The notes: generated from the letters alone by a model not told the origin. A stretch of 64,000 bases of DNA from Nocardioides sp. (GCA_020636915.1 JACJWV010000002.1:248001-312000); one strand, 5' to 3'. Shown: positions 51,518-60,534, counted from the first letter of the stretch. A program made the numbers and translations.

Positions 51518-54009
51518 GCGCCGGCTCCTTCCGTGCTCGAGGTGCCGGGTTGCTCCTGGTTGCCCATCTCCCCGCCCGACTCGAAGTGCGGCATCGCCGC
51601 GCCCTCGGTCGCCCCGCCGGAGCCCGCGCCCTGGATCGCCTTCCACACCCGCTCGGGCGTGCACGGCATCTGGATGTCGGTCACGCCCATCGGGCGCAGC
51701 GCGTCCACGACCGCGTTGACCACGGCCGGCGTGGAGGCGATCGTGCCGGCCTCGCCGACGCCCTTGGTGCCGAGCGTGTTGGTCAGGCTCGGCGACGTGG
51801 TGTGGTCGATCTCGAAGCTGATCGTGTCGGCCGCGGTGGGCAGCAGGTAGTCGACGAACGACCCGGAGACGAGGGTCCCCGCGTCGTCGTACACCGCCTC
51901 CTCCCACAGCGCCTGGGCGATGCCCTGCACCAGGCCGCCGTGCACCTGGCCGCTCACGATCAGCGGGTTGATGATGTTGCCGATGTCGTCGCAGCAGACG
52001 TACTTGCGCATCGTCAGCTCGCCGGTCTCGGTGTCGACCTCCATCGCGCACAGGTGGGTGCCGTGGGGGAAGTTGAAGTTCACCGGGTCGTAGGTCGCCT
52101 CGGAGTCGAGCGAGGGCTCGACGCCGTCCGGCAGGTTGTGCGCCGCGAACGTCGCGAGCGCGACCTCCCCGATCGCCATCCCCTGGTCGGTGCCGCGCAC
52201 TGAGAACCGCCCACCGGCGAACTCGAGGTCGTCGGCCGACGCCTCGAGCAGGTGCGCCGCGATGGGCTTGGCCTTCTCGATGACCTTGTCGGCGGCCTTG
52301 ACCAGCGCCTCGCCGCCCACGACCAGCGACCGCGAGCCGTAGGTGTCGAGCCCCTTGGGTGCGACCTGGGTGTCCCCGTGCAGGATCTCGACGTCCTCGA
52401 AGGCGACCCCGAGCCGGTCGGCGACGATCTGGCTGAACGCCGTTTCGTGGCCCTGCCCGTGCGCGGACGCGCCGGTGACGACCTCGACCTTCCCGGTCGC
52501 GAGCATCCGCACGCTGGCGTGCTCCCAGCCGCCGGCGCCGTAGTCGAGCGAGCCGAGCACCCGCGAGGGTGCCAGGCCGCACATCTCGGTGAACGTCGAG
52601 GTGCCGATGCCCAGCTGCACCCGGTCGCCGCTGGCCCGGCGCGCCGCCTGCTCGGCCCGCAGCTCGTCGTACCCCAGCATCTCCTTGGCCCGCGCGGTGG
52701 CGGCCTCGTAGTTGCCGGAGTCGTACTCGAGCCCGGCGACCGTGGTGAACGGGAACTCCTCGTGCTTGATCCAGTTCTTCTCGCGGACCTCGAGCGGGTC
52801 GACGCCGACCTCCGCGGCGAGCTCGTCCATCAGCCGCTCGATGGCGTACGTCGCCTCGGGCCGGCCGGCGCCGCGGTACGCGTCGGTCCACGTCTTGTTG
52901 GTCAGCACCGTCTGCACCGCGAAGTGGTACGCCGGGAACTTGTAGATCGAGTTGAACATGAAGGCGCCCAGGACCGGGACGCCGCCGCCGACGATCGCGA
53001 CGTACGCGCCGAGATCGGCGAGCAGCTCGACCTTGAGCCCGGTGACCGTGCCGTCCTTCTCGGCGGCGAGGGTGAGCTTCTGCCACTGGTCGCGACCGTG
53101 GTGGCCCGACACCAGCGACTCCGAGCGCGTCTCGGTGTACTTGACCGGCTTGCCGAGCCGGCGGCCGACCGCCCAGGCGATCCACTCCTCCGGGGTCACC
53201 TGGAGCTTGCCGCCGAAGCCGCCGCCGACGTCGGGGGCGATGACGCGGATCTTCGACTCCGGTACGCCGGTCGTGGCGGCCAGGGCGAAGCGCAGGATGT
53301 GCGGGATCTGGGTGGCCGAGTACATGACGTACTGCTCGCCGGTCGGGTCGACGACGACCGAGCGCGGCTCCATGAACGCCGGGATGAGCCGCTGCTGGCG
53401 GTACTCGCGCTCGATCACGATGCCGTCGCCGCGGGCCTTGCTGATCGCGTCCTCGACGGCGCCGCCGGTGCCGGCCTCGCCGGAGTCGAAGACCCACAGC
53501 GCCGACTTGTTGGTGCCGAGGTCGGGGTGCGCAAGGACGGTGTCGGCGGCGGCGTCCTTGAGGTCGAGCGCGGCCGGCAGCTCGTCGTACTCGACGTCGA
53601 CGAGCTCGGCGGCGTCGCGGGCCTCGGCGGCGCTGCGGGCGACGACGACGGCGACGATCTCACCGGCGAAGGCGACCCGGTCGCTGGGCATCGGCGAGTG
53701 GTTGGGCGTGACCTGGTCGGGCGTGATCGGCCAGGCGTTGATGCAGACGCCGAGCTCCTCGCCGAAGTCGGCGCCGGTGAGCACCGCGACGACGTTGGTC
53801 GCCTGCTTCGCGGCGCTGGTGTCGATGCTGGTGATGGTGGCGTGCGCGAAGGGGCTGCGCACCATGGCCAGGTGCAGCATCCCGGGCAGCGTGATGTTGT
53901 CGGTCCAGCGGGTGCGGCCGGTGATGAGGCGCTGGTCCTCCTTGCGGCGGCGGTCGCGGCCGATCTCGCGCTCGACCTCGTCGGAGGGGCGCTCCTGCGT
54001 GGCGGTCAT
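51514..54009 (-). CDS. coxL: Molybdenum hydroxylase large subunit, form II CoxL-like
   Basis: 831 aa, molybdopterin-cytosine-dinucleotide-binding catalytic subunit of the xanthine oxidase family. The active-site loop reads AYRGAGR (about residues 377-383), the form II signature, rather than AYXCSFR of true form I CO dehydrogenases. The catalytic Glu lies in KGVGEAGT near the C-terminus. Other motifs: DVGGGFGGK and ASAHGQGHETAFSQ. Substrate could be CO at low rate, an aldehyde or a heterocycle. The tail after residue ~790 is Gly/Ser-rich. ATG (MTATQERPSDEVE) overlaps coxS by 4 bp. Confidence 0.95.
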   Translation of the reverse strand: MTATQERPSDEVEREIGRDRRRKEDQRLITGRTRWTDNITLPGMLHLAMVRSPFAHATITSIDTSAAKQATNVVAVLTGADFGEELGVCINAWPITPDQVTPNHSPMPSDRVAFAGEIVAVVVARSAAEARDAAELVDVEYDELPAALDLKDAAADTVLAHPDLGTNKSALWVFDSGEAGTGGAVEDAISKARGDGIVIEREYRQQRLIPAFMEPRSVVVDPTGEQYVMYSATQIPHILRFALAATTGVPESKIRVIAPDVGGGFGGKLQVTPEEWIAWAVGRRLGKPVKYTETRSESLVSGHHGRDQWQKLTLAAEKDGTVTGLKVELLADLGAYVAIVGGGVPVLGAFMFNSIYKFPAYHFAVQTVLTNKTWTDAYRGAGRPEATYAIERLMDELAAEVGVDPLEVREKNWIKHEEFPFTTVAGLEYDSGNYEAATARAKEMLGYDELRAEQAARRASGDRVQLGIGTSTFTEMCGLAPSRVLGSLDYGAGGWEHASVRMLATGKVEVVTGASAHGQGHETAFSQIVADRLGVAFEDVEILHGDTQVAPKGLDTYGSRSLVVGGEALVKAADKVIEKAKPIAAHLLEASADDLEFAGGRFSVRGTDQGMAIGEVALATFAAHNLPDGVEPSLDSEATYDPVNFNFPHGTHLCAMEVDTETGELTMRKYVCCDDIGNIINPLIVSGQVHGGLVQGIAQALWEEAVYDDAGTLVSGSFVDYLLPTAADTISFEIDHTTSPSLTNTLGTKGVGEAGTIASTPAVVNAVVDALRPMGVTDIQMPCTPERVWKAIQGAGSGGATEGAAMPHFESGGEMGNQEQPGTSSTEGAGA

Positions 54010-54476
54010 GACGTGGCCCCCTGTCCGGCCGCGTGCTGCACTGCCTTGACGATGTTGTGGTAGCCCGTGCAGCGGCACAGGTTGCCCTCGAGCCCGACCC
54101 GGATCTCCTGCTCGGAGGGGTTCGGGTTGGTGTTGAGCAGGTCGACGCTCTGCATGATCATCCCGGGCGTGCAGTAGCCGCACTGGAGGCCGTGGCACTC
54201 GCGGAACGCCTCCTGCACCGGGTGCAGCTGCCCGTCCTGGGCCAGGCCCTCGATCGTGGTGACCTCACCACCGTCGGCCTGGACCGCCAGCACGTTGCAC
54301 GACTTCACGCTGCTGCCGTTGAGGTGGACCGTGCAGGCGCCGCAGTTGCTGGTGTCGCAGCCGATCACGGTGCCGGTCTTGCCGAGCCGCTCACGGAGGT
54401 ACTGCACGAGCAGCATGCGGGGTTCGACGTCGTCGGAGACGCGTGCTCCGTCGACGGTGAGGCTGATCCGGGTCAT
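54006..54476 (-). CDS. coxS: Molybdenum hydroxylase [2Fe-2S] subunit
   Basis: 156 aa. Plant-ferredoxin-like N-terminal cluster ligands C40, C45, C48 and C60 (GCDTSNCGACTV), and the second cluster ligands C99, C102, C134 and C136 (CGYCTPGM; LCRCTGYHN). Small electron-transfer subunit of the CoxSLM enzyme. First gene of the coxS-L-M-G operon; the order S-L-M differs from the classical M-S-L order of form I operons. GGGAGAG lies five bases ahead of the ATG. Confidence 0.97.
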   Translation of the reverse strand: MTRISLTVDGARVSDDVEPRMLLVQYLRERLGKTGTVIGCDTSNCGACTVHLNGSSVKSCNVLAVQADGGEVTTIEGLAQDGQLHPVQEAFRECHGLQCGYCTPGMIMQSVDLLNTNPNPSEQEIRVGLEGNLCRCTGYHNIVKAVQHAAGQGATS

Positions 54477-54558
54477 GGACTCTCCCTAGACATGGGCGTG
54501 GAGCTGGGCCTTGGTGTGGCCCGGGTCACGCTAGGGAGGGTCCGGTTGGTCAAGGGTT

Positions 54559-54657
54559 GGTGGTCTCGAGGCTCAGGCGCCAGGGCGCCTTCGCACCTCG
54601 ACCACCGTGACGGTGGTTGAGGTGCGAGGGCCTCCAGGCCCGAGCCTCGAAACCACC
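54559..54657. repeat. 99-bp near-perfect cruciform
   Basis: Outer arms 54559-54574 and 54642-54657 (16 bp, one mismatch: GGTGGTYTCGAGGCTC) and inner arms 54592-54608 and 54610-54626 (17 bp, one mismatch) around a single base. The interior between them is imperfect. It lies in the 192-bp gap between coxS and the FAD gene. Confidence 0.75.
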
Positions 54658-54668
54658 GCCAGCCCGGC

Positions 54669-56063
54669 TCAGGCGGTGGTGCGGGCGAGCACCGCGCGGG
54701 CGACCTCGGCGGCCTGGGTGCGGATCTCGGGGATCGCGGTCGACTCCCAGAGGGTTCCCTTGCGTGGCGGGCCGACGGCGAGGAGGCCGTCGACGACCTG
54801 GCCGTCGGCGCCGAACACGTCCCCCGCGGGTGTGGATTCGATGCCGAGGCGCAGCGGGTCGGGTACGACGAGCCCGCGCCCCTGCAGCGCCTGGAGGAGC
54901 GGGTCCGCGCTGCGGGTGACGTCGGTCAGCGGCCCCGTGCAGTTGACGACAGCGTCGGCGAGCACCGGCTCGGCCAGCGCCGGGAGCGAGAGCTCGGCGC
55001 GGGCGCCGCGCACGTCGACCGCGGCGACGCCGCCACCGACCAGCACCAGCCGGCCGTCGCGGCAGTAGCCGTCGATCCGGGCGCCGACCTCGGGCGCCAT
55101 CCGGTGCCGCCGGATCTCCCAGTCCCGGACGTGGTGGTCCAGGAGCCGGCGCCGCTCGTCGAGGTCGAGGCGTTGCCAGATCGACTGCGTCGGCGCCCGC
55201 AGGCCGTCGACGACCGCCCGCCAGTCGACGCCGTGGGCGCGGGCGGCCGCGACCTGATCGCGCACGAACGTGGCGAGCCCGTCGGCCGTCAGCGGGCCCT
55301 CGGGCACGTCGCTGACCCAGGCGGTCGACTGCTGGGCGATGTGGGCGCGGGGCAGGAGGCCGTGCCGGCTCACCATCACCGCATGCCGGCCCGGCTCGTC
55401 CTCGAGCAGCGTGATCGCGGTGTCGACGGCGGTCAGGCCGGTGCCGACGATGGCGACGGTCGCGTCACCGGGCAGCGCGCGGATCGCGGCCAGGTCCCAG
55501 GGGTTCGGCAGGTGGCCGGGCAGGTCGGTGAGGTCGGCGCCGCCGATGCTGAGGCCCTGCGGGGCCTGGTTGCCGTGGGCCAGCACGACCGTGGCCGCGG
55601 TCGACACCCGGTCGCGGGTCCGCAGCTCGAACCCGCCGGGGACGGGGACGACGTCCTCGACCCGGCCGGCGCTGATGGTCAGCCGGTGGTCGGCGACCGC
55701 GGCGAGCGTGTCCTGCAGGTAGGCGGCGTACTCCATCCGGGGGAGGAAGCCCTGCGGGTCGGGGTCGCGACCCGCGCGGCGCGCCCAGTCGAGCAGGTCG
55801 GAGGGGACGTCGGCGTAGGCGCTCATGTGGCGGGCCCGGACGTTGAGCAGGTGCCGCGGGTCGGAGGTGCCGTAGGCGATGCCCCGACCGAGGACCCCGG
55901 TCGCCTCGTGGACGGTGACGCACAGCGCCGAGTCGGTCGACCCGCTCAGCAGCTGCAGGGCGGTGAGCACGCCGCTCGCGCCGCCGCCGACGATCGCGAC
56001 CCGGTGGCGGTCGGGCCTCTCGCGCGCGACCACCCTGTCCTCGACTCCCACGACTCCGCCCAT
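54669..56063 (-). CDS. FAD/NAD(P)-binding protein (NAD_binding_9 type)
   Basis: 464 aa. FAD Rossmann motif VAIVGGGASGVLTALQLL at about residue 22, GRGIAYGTSDPRHLLNVRA (family block), a second dinucleotide motif VAIVGTGLTAVDTAITLL near 200, and a C-terminal GDVFGADGQ. It matches the single-chain flavoproteins of the FAD-NAD(P)-binding family, of unknown substrate. Start ATG 56063 with a good promoter upstream and almost no leader. Adjacent to, but not overlapping, the cox operon; a link is not proven. Confidence 0.88.
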   Translation of the reverse strand: MGGVVGVEDRVVARERPDRHRVAIVGGGASGVLTALQLLSGSTDSALCVTVHEATGVLGRGIAYGTSDPRHLLNVRARHMSAYADVPSDLLDWARRAGRDPDPQGFLPRMEYAAYLQDTLAAVADHRLTISAGRVEDVVPVPGGFELRTRDRVSTAATVVLAHGNQAPQGLSIGGADLTDLPGHLPNPWDLAAIRALPGDATVAIVGTGLTAVDTAITLLEDEPGRHAVMVSRHGLLPRAHIAQQSTAWVSDVPEGPLTADGLATFVRDQVAAARAHGVDWRAVVDGLRAPTQSIWQRLDLDERRRLLDHHVRDWEIRRHRMAPEVGARIDGYCRDGRLVLVGGGVAAVDVRGARAELSLPALAEPVLADAVVNCTGPLTDVTRSADPLLQALQGRGLVVPDPLRLGIESTPAGDVFGADGQVVDGLLAVGPPRKGTLWESTAIPEIRTQAAEVARAVLARTTA

Positions 56064-56072
56064 GTCCTAACT

Positions 56073-56100
56073 ATAGTAAATGTGTCGTCATAGACCTCAA
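56073..56100 (-). promoter_or_regulatory. Promoter of the FAD-protein gene
   Basis: Minus strand -35 TTGAGG (56095-56100) and -10 TACTAT (56073-56078), spacer 16; the -10 ends 9 bases before the ATG. It is the most AT-rich patch of this region. Confidence 0.6.
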
Positions 56101-56108
56101 TCGTGCGG

Positions 56109-56825
56109 TCAGAACAGCTCGACGACCTCTCCGGCGCGCCCGTAGGCGACGAGCTGCACGACGGCCCGGGTGACCGCCTCGGGCGGCACGAGCGGGGGCC
56201 GGTCGGCGGGCGGCAGCGCGGCGCGCTCCTCGTGGGCCCGCGGCAGCCCGATCCACCCCGGGACCACGGCCATCACCCGCGCCCGGGCCGCCGTCGCGGG
56301 ATCCCCGAGCGCCGTGGTGAGGCGGACCAGGCCGGCCTTCGCGGCGGCGTACTCCGGGGACCCGTAGCCCTCGGCGCCCAGCGCCGCGCTGGAGGAGACG
56401 TTGACGACCGCCGCCGGCCGCTGTGGTCCGCGGCGGCGCTCGAGGTCGGCCAGGAAGAGCTGGGTGAGCAGCATCGGGGCGCGGAGGTTGAGGTCGAGGG
56501 TGCGCGACCAGGCGTCGTACGGCGCCGCGGGGTACTGCTCGCCGGGCGTCCAGCCGCCCGCGTTGTTGACGAGCACGTCCGCGCCGCCGAGGTCGAGCGC
56601 CCGCGCGCCGAGCGCGCGCAGGTCGGCCTCCTCGGTGACGTCGCACGCGACCGACCAGCCGCTGACCCGGCGCTGCCGGACGAGATCGGCGGTCTCGTCC
56701 GCGGCGGCCCGGTCGCGGTCGGCGCAGACCACCGCGGCACCGCGGCGGGCCAGCGCGACCGCGATCTCGCGCCCGAGGCCGCCGCCCGCGCCCGTCACCA
56801 CGGCCAGGGCGTAGCGGATCTCCAT
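56109..56825 (-). CDS. Short-chain dehydrogenase/reductase
   Basis: 238 aa. Cofactor motif VVTGAGGGLGREIA at the N-terminus, NNAGG and the catalytic Ser-Tyr-Lys as NVSSSAALGAEGYGSPEYAAAK (Ser in NVSSS, Tyr and Lys in YAAAK). NAD-preferring Asp in CADRD. Substrate unknown. ATG at 56825 (MEIRYALAV) is chosen because a TAGCGT -10 lies seven bases upstream; the usual longer start at 56834 would be a GTG inside the spacer. Precedes the FAD gene by 45 bp. Confidence 0.9.
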   Translation of the reverse strand: MEIRYALAVVTGAGGGLGREIAVALARRGAAVVCADRDRAAADETADLVRQRRVSGWSVACDVTEEADLRALGARALDLGGADVLVNNAGGWTPGEQYPAAPYDAWSRTLDLNLRAPMLLTQLFLADLERRRGPQRPAAVVNVSSSAALGAEGYGSPEYAAAKAGLVRLTTALGDPATAARARVMAVVPGWIGLPRAHEERAALPPADRPPLVPPEAVTRAVVQLVAYGRAGEVVELF

Positions 56826-56832
56826 CGGCCCC

Positions 56833-56838
56833 ACGCTA
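56833..56838 (-). promoter_or_regulatory. -10 element (leaderless) of the SDR gene
   Basis: TAGCGT on the minus strand, 7 bases before the ATG at 56825. Confidence 0.55.
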
Positions 56839-56894
56839 GGCGGTCGCGCCGACAGCGAGTGGTGGGTGGGGTCGGCTGCTGCGGCGGGCGCGCG

Positions 56895-58130
56895 TCAGCG
56901 GCTGGCGGCGGCGAGCCGGCCCTTGAGCAGCGGGACGGCGGGGTGCGGGCGGCCCGCGAGGGTGGCCAGGCACACCTCGACGACCTCGGTGTCGTACGGC
57001 GCCAGCTCGCTGTAGCGGACCACGGCGTCGGGCTCGGGGTTGGCGAGGAGCGCCTCGCGGACGGCGACGGCGACGTACTCGGCCATCTCGTGGAGGGCGG
57101 GCGAGTTGGTGCCGGGCAGCAGGTCGCCGCCGTACGCGTCGACCGCGGCCGCGACCCGGCCCCGGCGCAGCAGGGTGAGCACCAGGTCGACGTCGGTGGC
57201 GACGGGCATGGTGAGCCGGTAGGGCCGCGAGGCGAGCTGGCCCCCGAGCGCGGAGCGGAGGTGGGACACCTCGGCCTTGAGCGTGGAGAGGGTGACCGCC
57301 TGATCGCCGTAGACGCAGGCGTGCAGCTGCTCGAGCGAGAGCCCCTCGGGGTGCATCGCGAGCAGCGCCAGCACCTCGGTCTGGCGCCGGTTGAGCAGCA
57401 GCCGCTGCCCGTCCAGCCAGGTCTCAGCGGTCCCGAGCAGGCGCATCACCAGCCCGGGCTCGGTGCGCTCGTCGAGGGGGCCGGTGACCGGGTGGTGGTG
57501 CGAGGCGGGCATCGCGGCCTCGATCAGCCGCGCCATCACCCGGGCGGTGGCCAGCCCGATGGGGTGGGTGCGGTCCCAGGTGGTCGACAGGTCGATCACG
57601 CCCAGCTGCCGGCCGGTGACCGGGTCGTTGACCGGCGCGGCCCAGCACACCCAGTTGTGCACGATCGACGCGTAGTGCTCGGCGCTGAAGACCATCGCCG
57701 GCGCCCCGAGCCGGTTGGCGAGGTCGAGGGCGTTGGTCCCGACCGACTCGTCGTCCCACCGCCCGCCGGGCACGAAGTTGACGGTCTCGGCCTTGCGGCG
57801 CATCACGCGACCGCCGTACGTCCACAGGATCCGGGTCTCGGGGTCGGTGACCGCGACGACGAGGTCGCCGTCCTCGGCGGTGCGTCGCAGCTCGGCCTCG
57901 ACCCGCTCCACGGCGGTCTGCAGCGGCGAGCCGCGCCAGTAGGACGCCACCTCGGACTCGTCGGCGAGCGGGGCCTCGCGCACGTCGGGCGGCACCGCGG
58001 CCTCCGAGCGGTTCCAGCTCGACAGGATCTCCGGGCGGACCTGGGTCGGCGTCCCGTCGGCGTGCTCGACGAAGGAGGTCCACGCGCGCACCGCGTCCAT
58101 GCGGCGGCTCTCGAGCTCGCTGCTCGTCAT
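56895..58130 (-). CDS. GAF-domain transcriptional regulator
   Basis: 411 aa. N-terminal SSWNRSEAAVPPDV block as in AcoR/DhaR-type activators, GAF domain (about residues 85-205, with PGGRWDDESVGTNALDL and INTTWDRTHP-like DLSTTWDRTHP), then a C-terminal winged-helix part (LLLNRRQTEVLALLAMHPEG; LSTLKAEVSHLRSALGG) instead of the sigma-54 AAA module. Related actinobacterial regulators control nearby oxidoreductase or aldehyde dehydrogenase genes, so the cox or SDR/FAD genes are candidate targets. A TACGGT -10 lies seven bases before the ATG. Confidence 0.87.
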   Translation of the reverse strand: MTSSELESRRMDAVRAWTSFVEHADGTPTQVRPEILSSWNRSEAAVPPDVREAPLADESEVASYWRGSPLQTAVERVEAELRRTAEDGDLVVAVTDPETRILWTYGGRVMRRKAETVNFVPGGRWDDESVGTNALDLANRLGAPAMVFSAEHYASIVHNWVCWAAPVNDPVTGRQLGVIDLSTTWDRTHPIGLATARVMARLIEAAMPASHHHPVTGPLDERTEPGLVMRLLGTAETWLDGQRLLLNRRQTEVLALLAMHPEGLSLEQLHACVYGDQAVTLSTLKAEVSHLRSALGGQLASRPYRLTMPVATDVDLVLTLLRRGRVAAAVDAYGGDLLPGTNSPALHEMAEYVAVAVREALLANPEPDAVVRYSELAPYDTEVVEVCLATLAGRPHPAVPLLKGRLAAASR

Positions 58131-58137
58131 GCCGGCG

Positions 58138-58143
58138 ACCGTA
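58138..58143 (-). promoter_or_regulatory. -10 element (leaderless) of the GAF regulator gene
   Basis: TACGGT on the minus strand, 7 bases before the ATG at 58130. Confidence 0.5.
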
Positions 58144-58198
58144 GCACCGCCCCGGTGACGTGGGTCACACCTTCCCGGAGGAGAGCTCGGAGGAGGCC

Positions 58199-59404
58199 TC
58201 AGCGGTGGATCCGGCCCTCCAGCGTGGCGAGCCGCTCGCCCGACCCGCCCCACCGGCCCGCGACGATCTCGGCGGCGATGCTGATCGCGGTCTCCTCCGG
58301 GGTCCGGGCGCCGAGGTCGAGGCCGATCGGGCTGGAGAGCCGCGCGATCTCCTTGTCCTCCAGCCCCGCCTCGCGCAGCCGCTCGAGCCGGTCGTCGTGG
58401 GTGCGGCGCGAACCCATCGCGCCGACGTACGCGACCTCGGGCAGCCGCAGCGCGACCTCGAGCAGGGGGACGTCGAACTTCGGGTCGTGGGTGAGGACGG
58501 CGATGACCGTGCGGGCGTCGATGCGGCCGGCCTCGGCCTCCGCGGTCAGGTAGCGGTGGGGCCAGTCCACGACGACCTCGTCGGCCTCGGGGAACCGGGT
58601 GGCGGTGGCGAAGACCGGCCGGGCGTCGCACACCGTGACGTGGTAGCCCAGGAAGCTCCCCACCTTCGCGACCGCGGCCGCGAAGTCGATCGCGCCGAAC
58701 ACCAGCATCCGCGGCTTGGGGGCGAAGGCCCACACGAAGACGCGCATGCCCTCCCCGCGCCGCTCGCCGTCGGGTCCGTAGGTCAGGGTCGCGTTGTGGC
58801 CGGCCGCGAGCAGGCCCAGGGCGTCGTCGCGGACCGCGTCGTCGGCGCGGGCGGAGCCGAGGGTCTGGCCGGCGGTCGGGCCCGCGGGCGGGATAGTCCC
58901 TGACGTTTCGGTCCCCGACACGCCGGCAGGAGGGGCCGAAACGTCAGGGACTATCCCCTCCGGCCCGTCCGGACGCACCACCAGCCGCCGCCCCAGCCAG
59001 GCCGGGTCGGGGTGCTCGATGACGGTGGCGAGCGCGACCGGCCGGCCCGCCTCGACGTCGGCGGCGATCTCCCCGAGCTCGGGGAAGGTGTCGCGGCTGA
59101 CCTTCTCGACGTAGACGTCGAGGATGCCGCCGCAGGTCAGCCCGACGGCGAACGCGTCGTCGTCGGAGACGCCGTACCGCTCCAGGACCGGCACCCCGGA
59201 GTCGACGACCGACTGGCCCAGCTCGTAGACCGCGCCCTCGACGCAGCCTCCCGACACCGAGCCGACCGCCGTGCCGTCGGGCCCGACCAGCATCGAGGCG
59301 CCGGCCGGGCGCGGGGCGGACTGGAAGGTCGCGACCACGGTGCCGACCCCGACGGTCTCACCGGCCCGCCACCAGGCCATCAGCTCGGGCAGCACGTCAC
59401 GCAC
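58199..59404 (-). CDS. xdhC: XdhC/CoxI-type maturation factor with inserted palindrome
   Basis: 401 aa. N-terminal XdhC_CoxI domain (GSVSGGCVEGAVYE, with the conserved Cys) and C-terminal Rossmann domain (LVFGAIDFAAAVAKVGSFLGYHVTVCD, abbreviated; YVGAMGSRRTHDDR). XdhC binds the Mo cofactor, delivers it to molybdenum hydroxylases and promotes sulfuration. Between the domains (about residues 148-175) lies a Pro/Gly-rich segment with GIVPDVSAP encoded by palindrome copy C. Overlaps the VWA gene by 8 bp at its start. Confidence 0.92.
   Translation of the reverse strand: MRDVLPELMAWWRAGETVGVGTVVATFQSAPRPAGASMLVGPDGTAVGSVSGGCVEGAVYELGQSVVDSGVPVLERYGVSDDDAFAVGLTCGGILDVYVEKVSRDTFPELGEIAADVEAGRPVALATVIEHPDPAWLGRRLVVRPDGPEGIVPDVSAPPAGVSGTETSGTIPPAGPTAGQTLGSARADDAVRDDALGLLAAGHNATLTYGPDGERRGEGMRVFVWAFAPKPRMLVFGAIDFAAAVAKVGSFLGYHVTVCDARPVFATATRFPEADEVVVDWPHRYLTAEAEAGRIDARTVIAVLTHDPKFDVPLLEVALRLPEVAYVGAMGSRRTHDDRLERLREAGLEDKEIARLSSPIGLDLGARTPEETAISIAAEIVAGRWGGSGERLATLEGRIHR
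58890..58957. repeat. TAGTCCCTGACGTTT palindrome, copy C, in frame in xdhC
   Basis: Perfect 22-bp arms 58890-58911 and 58936-58957 with a 24-base loop. On the xdhC strand it reads GIVPDVSAPP then GTETSGTIP, in the interdomain linker. Confidence 0.9.
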
Positions 59405-60533
59405 GGGAGACCACCTCCACCAGCTCCGCGAACGTCGCCAGGGAGTGTCCCGCGACGAAGTCGTCGCAGTGCGGCAGGGCGGCGACGACCCCCTGCTGCA
59501 CCGGCTCGTAGCCGGCCTTGCCGCGGTGCGGGTTGACCCACACCACGCGGTGGGCGATCCGGCGCAGCCGCGCCATCTGCTCGCCGAGCAGCGTCGGGTC
59601 GCCGCGCTCCCAGCCGTCGCTGAAGACCACGACGACCGCGCCGCGCGCCATCCCGCGCTGGCCCCACCGGTCGAGGAAGAAGCGCAGGGTCTCGCCGAGG
59701 CGGGTGCCGCCGGACCAGTCCGGGACGGTCTCGCCGGCGGCGACCAGGGCGCGCTCGGGGTCGCGGAGCCGCATCGCGCGGGTCACGTGGGTGACGCGGG
59801 TGCCGAGCGTGAACGTCTCGACCGTCCCGCCTCCCGCCTGGGTGAAGCGGTGCGCGAGGCGAAGCAGCGCGTCGGCGTACCCGCTCATCGAACCGGAGAC
59901 GTCGACGAGGAGCACCACCCGCCGGGGCCGGGTGCCGCGGCGCCGCCAGGCGATGTCGGCCGGCTCCCCCATCCGGCGCAGGGAGGCGCGCAGGGTGCGC
60001 GAGGCGTCGACCTGGCCGCGGTGCCACCGCTGGTGGCGGGCGGTACGACGGCGGGGCGGGCGTGGGTGCAGGGTGGCGAACATGCCGGCGACCCGGTGCT
60101 TCTCCGCGGCCGTCAGCGCGGCGACGTCGCGGTGCCGCAGCACCTCGACCTCGCTGGCCGCCGCGCGGAGGACGTCCTCCCCCGGCTCGTCCCCGGTGCC
60201 GCTGCCCTCGTCGAGGGGCAGCTGCGACAGGCTGGGCGTCGTGGTCGGCGGCTGCGACGGCCGGGGGCGCGGGAGGCCGTCGCGGGCGTCGAAGTAGGCG
60301 TGGAAGACCTGGTCGTAGCGCTCCAGGTCGTCCGGGCCGGCGCACAGCGTGGCCCGGCCGGCGAGGTACGTCGACCGCCGGTCGCCCGCGCCGAGCTCGG
60401 CGGCCGCGGCGAGGAAGCCCTGGGCCCGGTCCTGGGTGACCGGCACGCCGGCGGCGCGCAGGGCCAGGGTGAACCCGAGGAGCACCTCGTCGGGCTGCCG
60501 CCGGGTCGTCGGACCGTCGTCATGGGGTGTCAT
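59397..60533 (-). CDS. coxE: VWA-domain protein, CoxE-like
   Basis: 378 aa. Charged N-terminal region, then a von Willebrand A domain near residue 210: MIDAS motif VDVSGSMSGY, threonine in SGGTRLGET, aspartate in FSDGWERGD. CoxE proteins pair with a MoxR-type ATPase (CoxD) to insert or remodel the active site of molybdenum hydroxylases. Begins one base from the moxR stop codon and overlaps xdhC by 8 bp. Confidence 0.92.
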   Translation of the reverse strand: MTPHDDGPTTRRQPDEVLLGFTLALRAAGVPVTQDRAQGFLAAAAELGAGDRRSTYLAGRATLCAGPDDLERYDQVFHAYFDARDGLPRPRPSQPPTTTPSLSQLPLDEGSGTGDEPGEDVLRAAASEVEVLRHRDVAALTAAEKHRVAGMFATLHPRPPRRRTARHQRWHRGQVDASRTLRASLRRMGEPADIAWRRRGTRPRRVVLLVDVSGSMSGYADALLRLAHRFTQAGGGTVETFTLGTRVTHVTRAMRLRDPERALVAAGETVPDWSGGTRLGETLRFFLDRWGQRGMARGAVVVVFSDGWERGDPTLLGEQMARLRRIAHRVVWVNPHRGKAGYEPVQQGVVAALPHCDDFVAGHSLATFAELVEVVSRA

Positions 60534-60534
60534 C

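Noticed and set aside
51514..54476. Form I CO dehydrogenase (true CO oxidiser)
   Set aside because: The active-site loop reads AYRGAGR, not AYXCSFR, and the gene order is S-L-M. Only a form II family assignment is supported.
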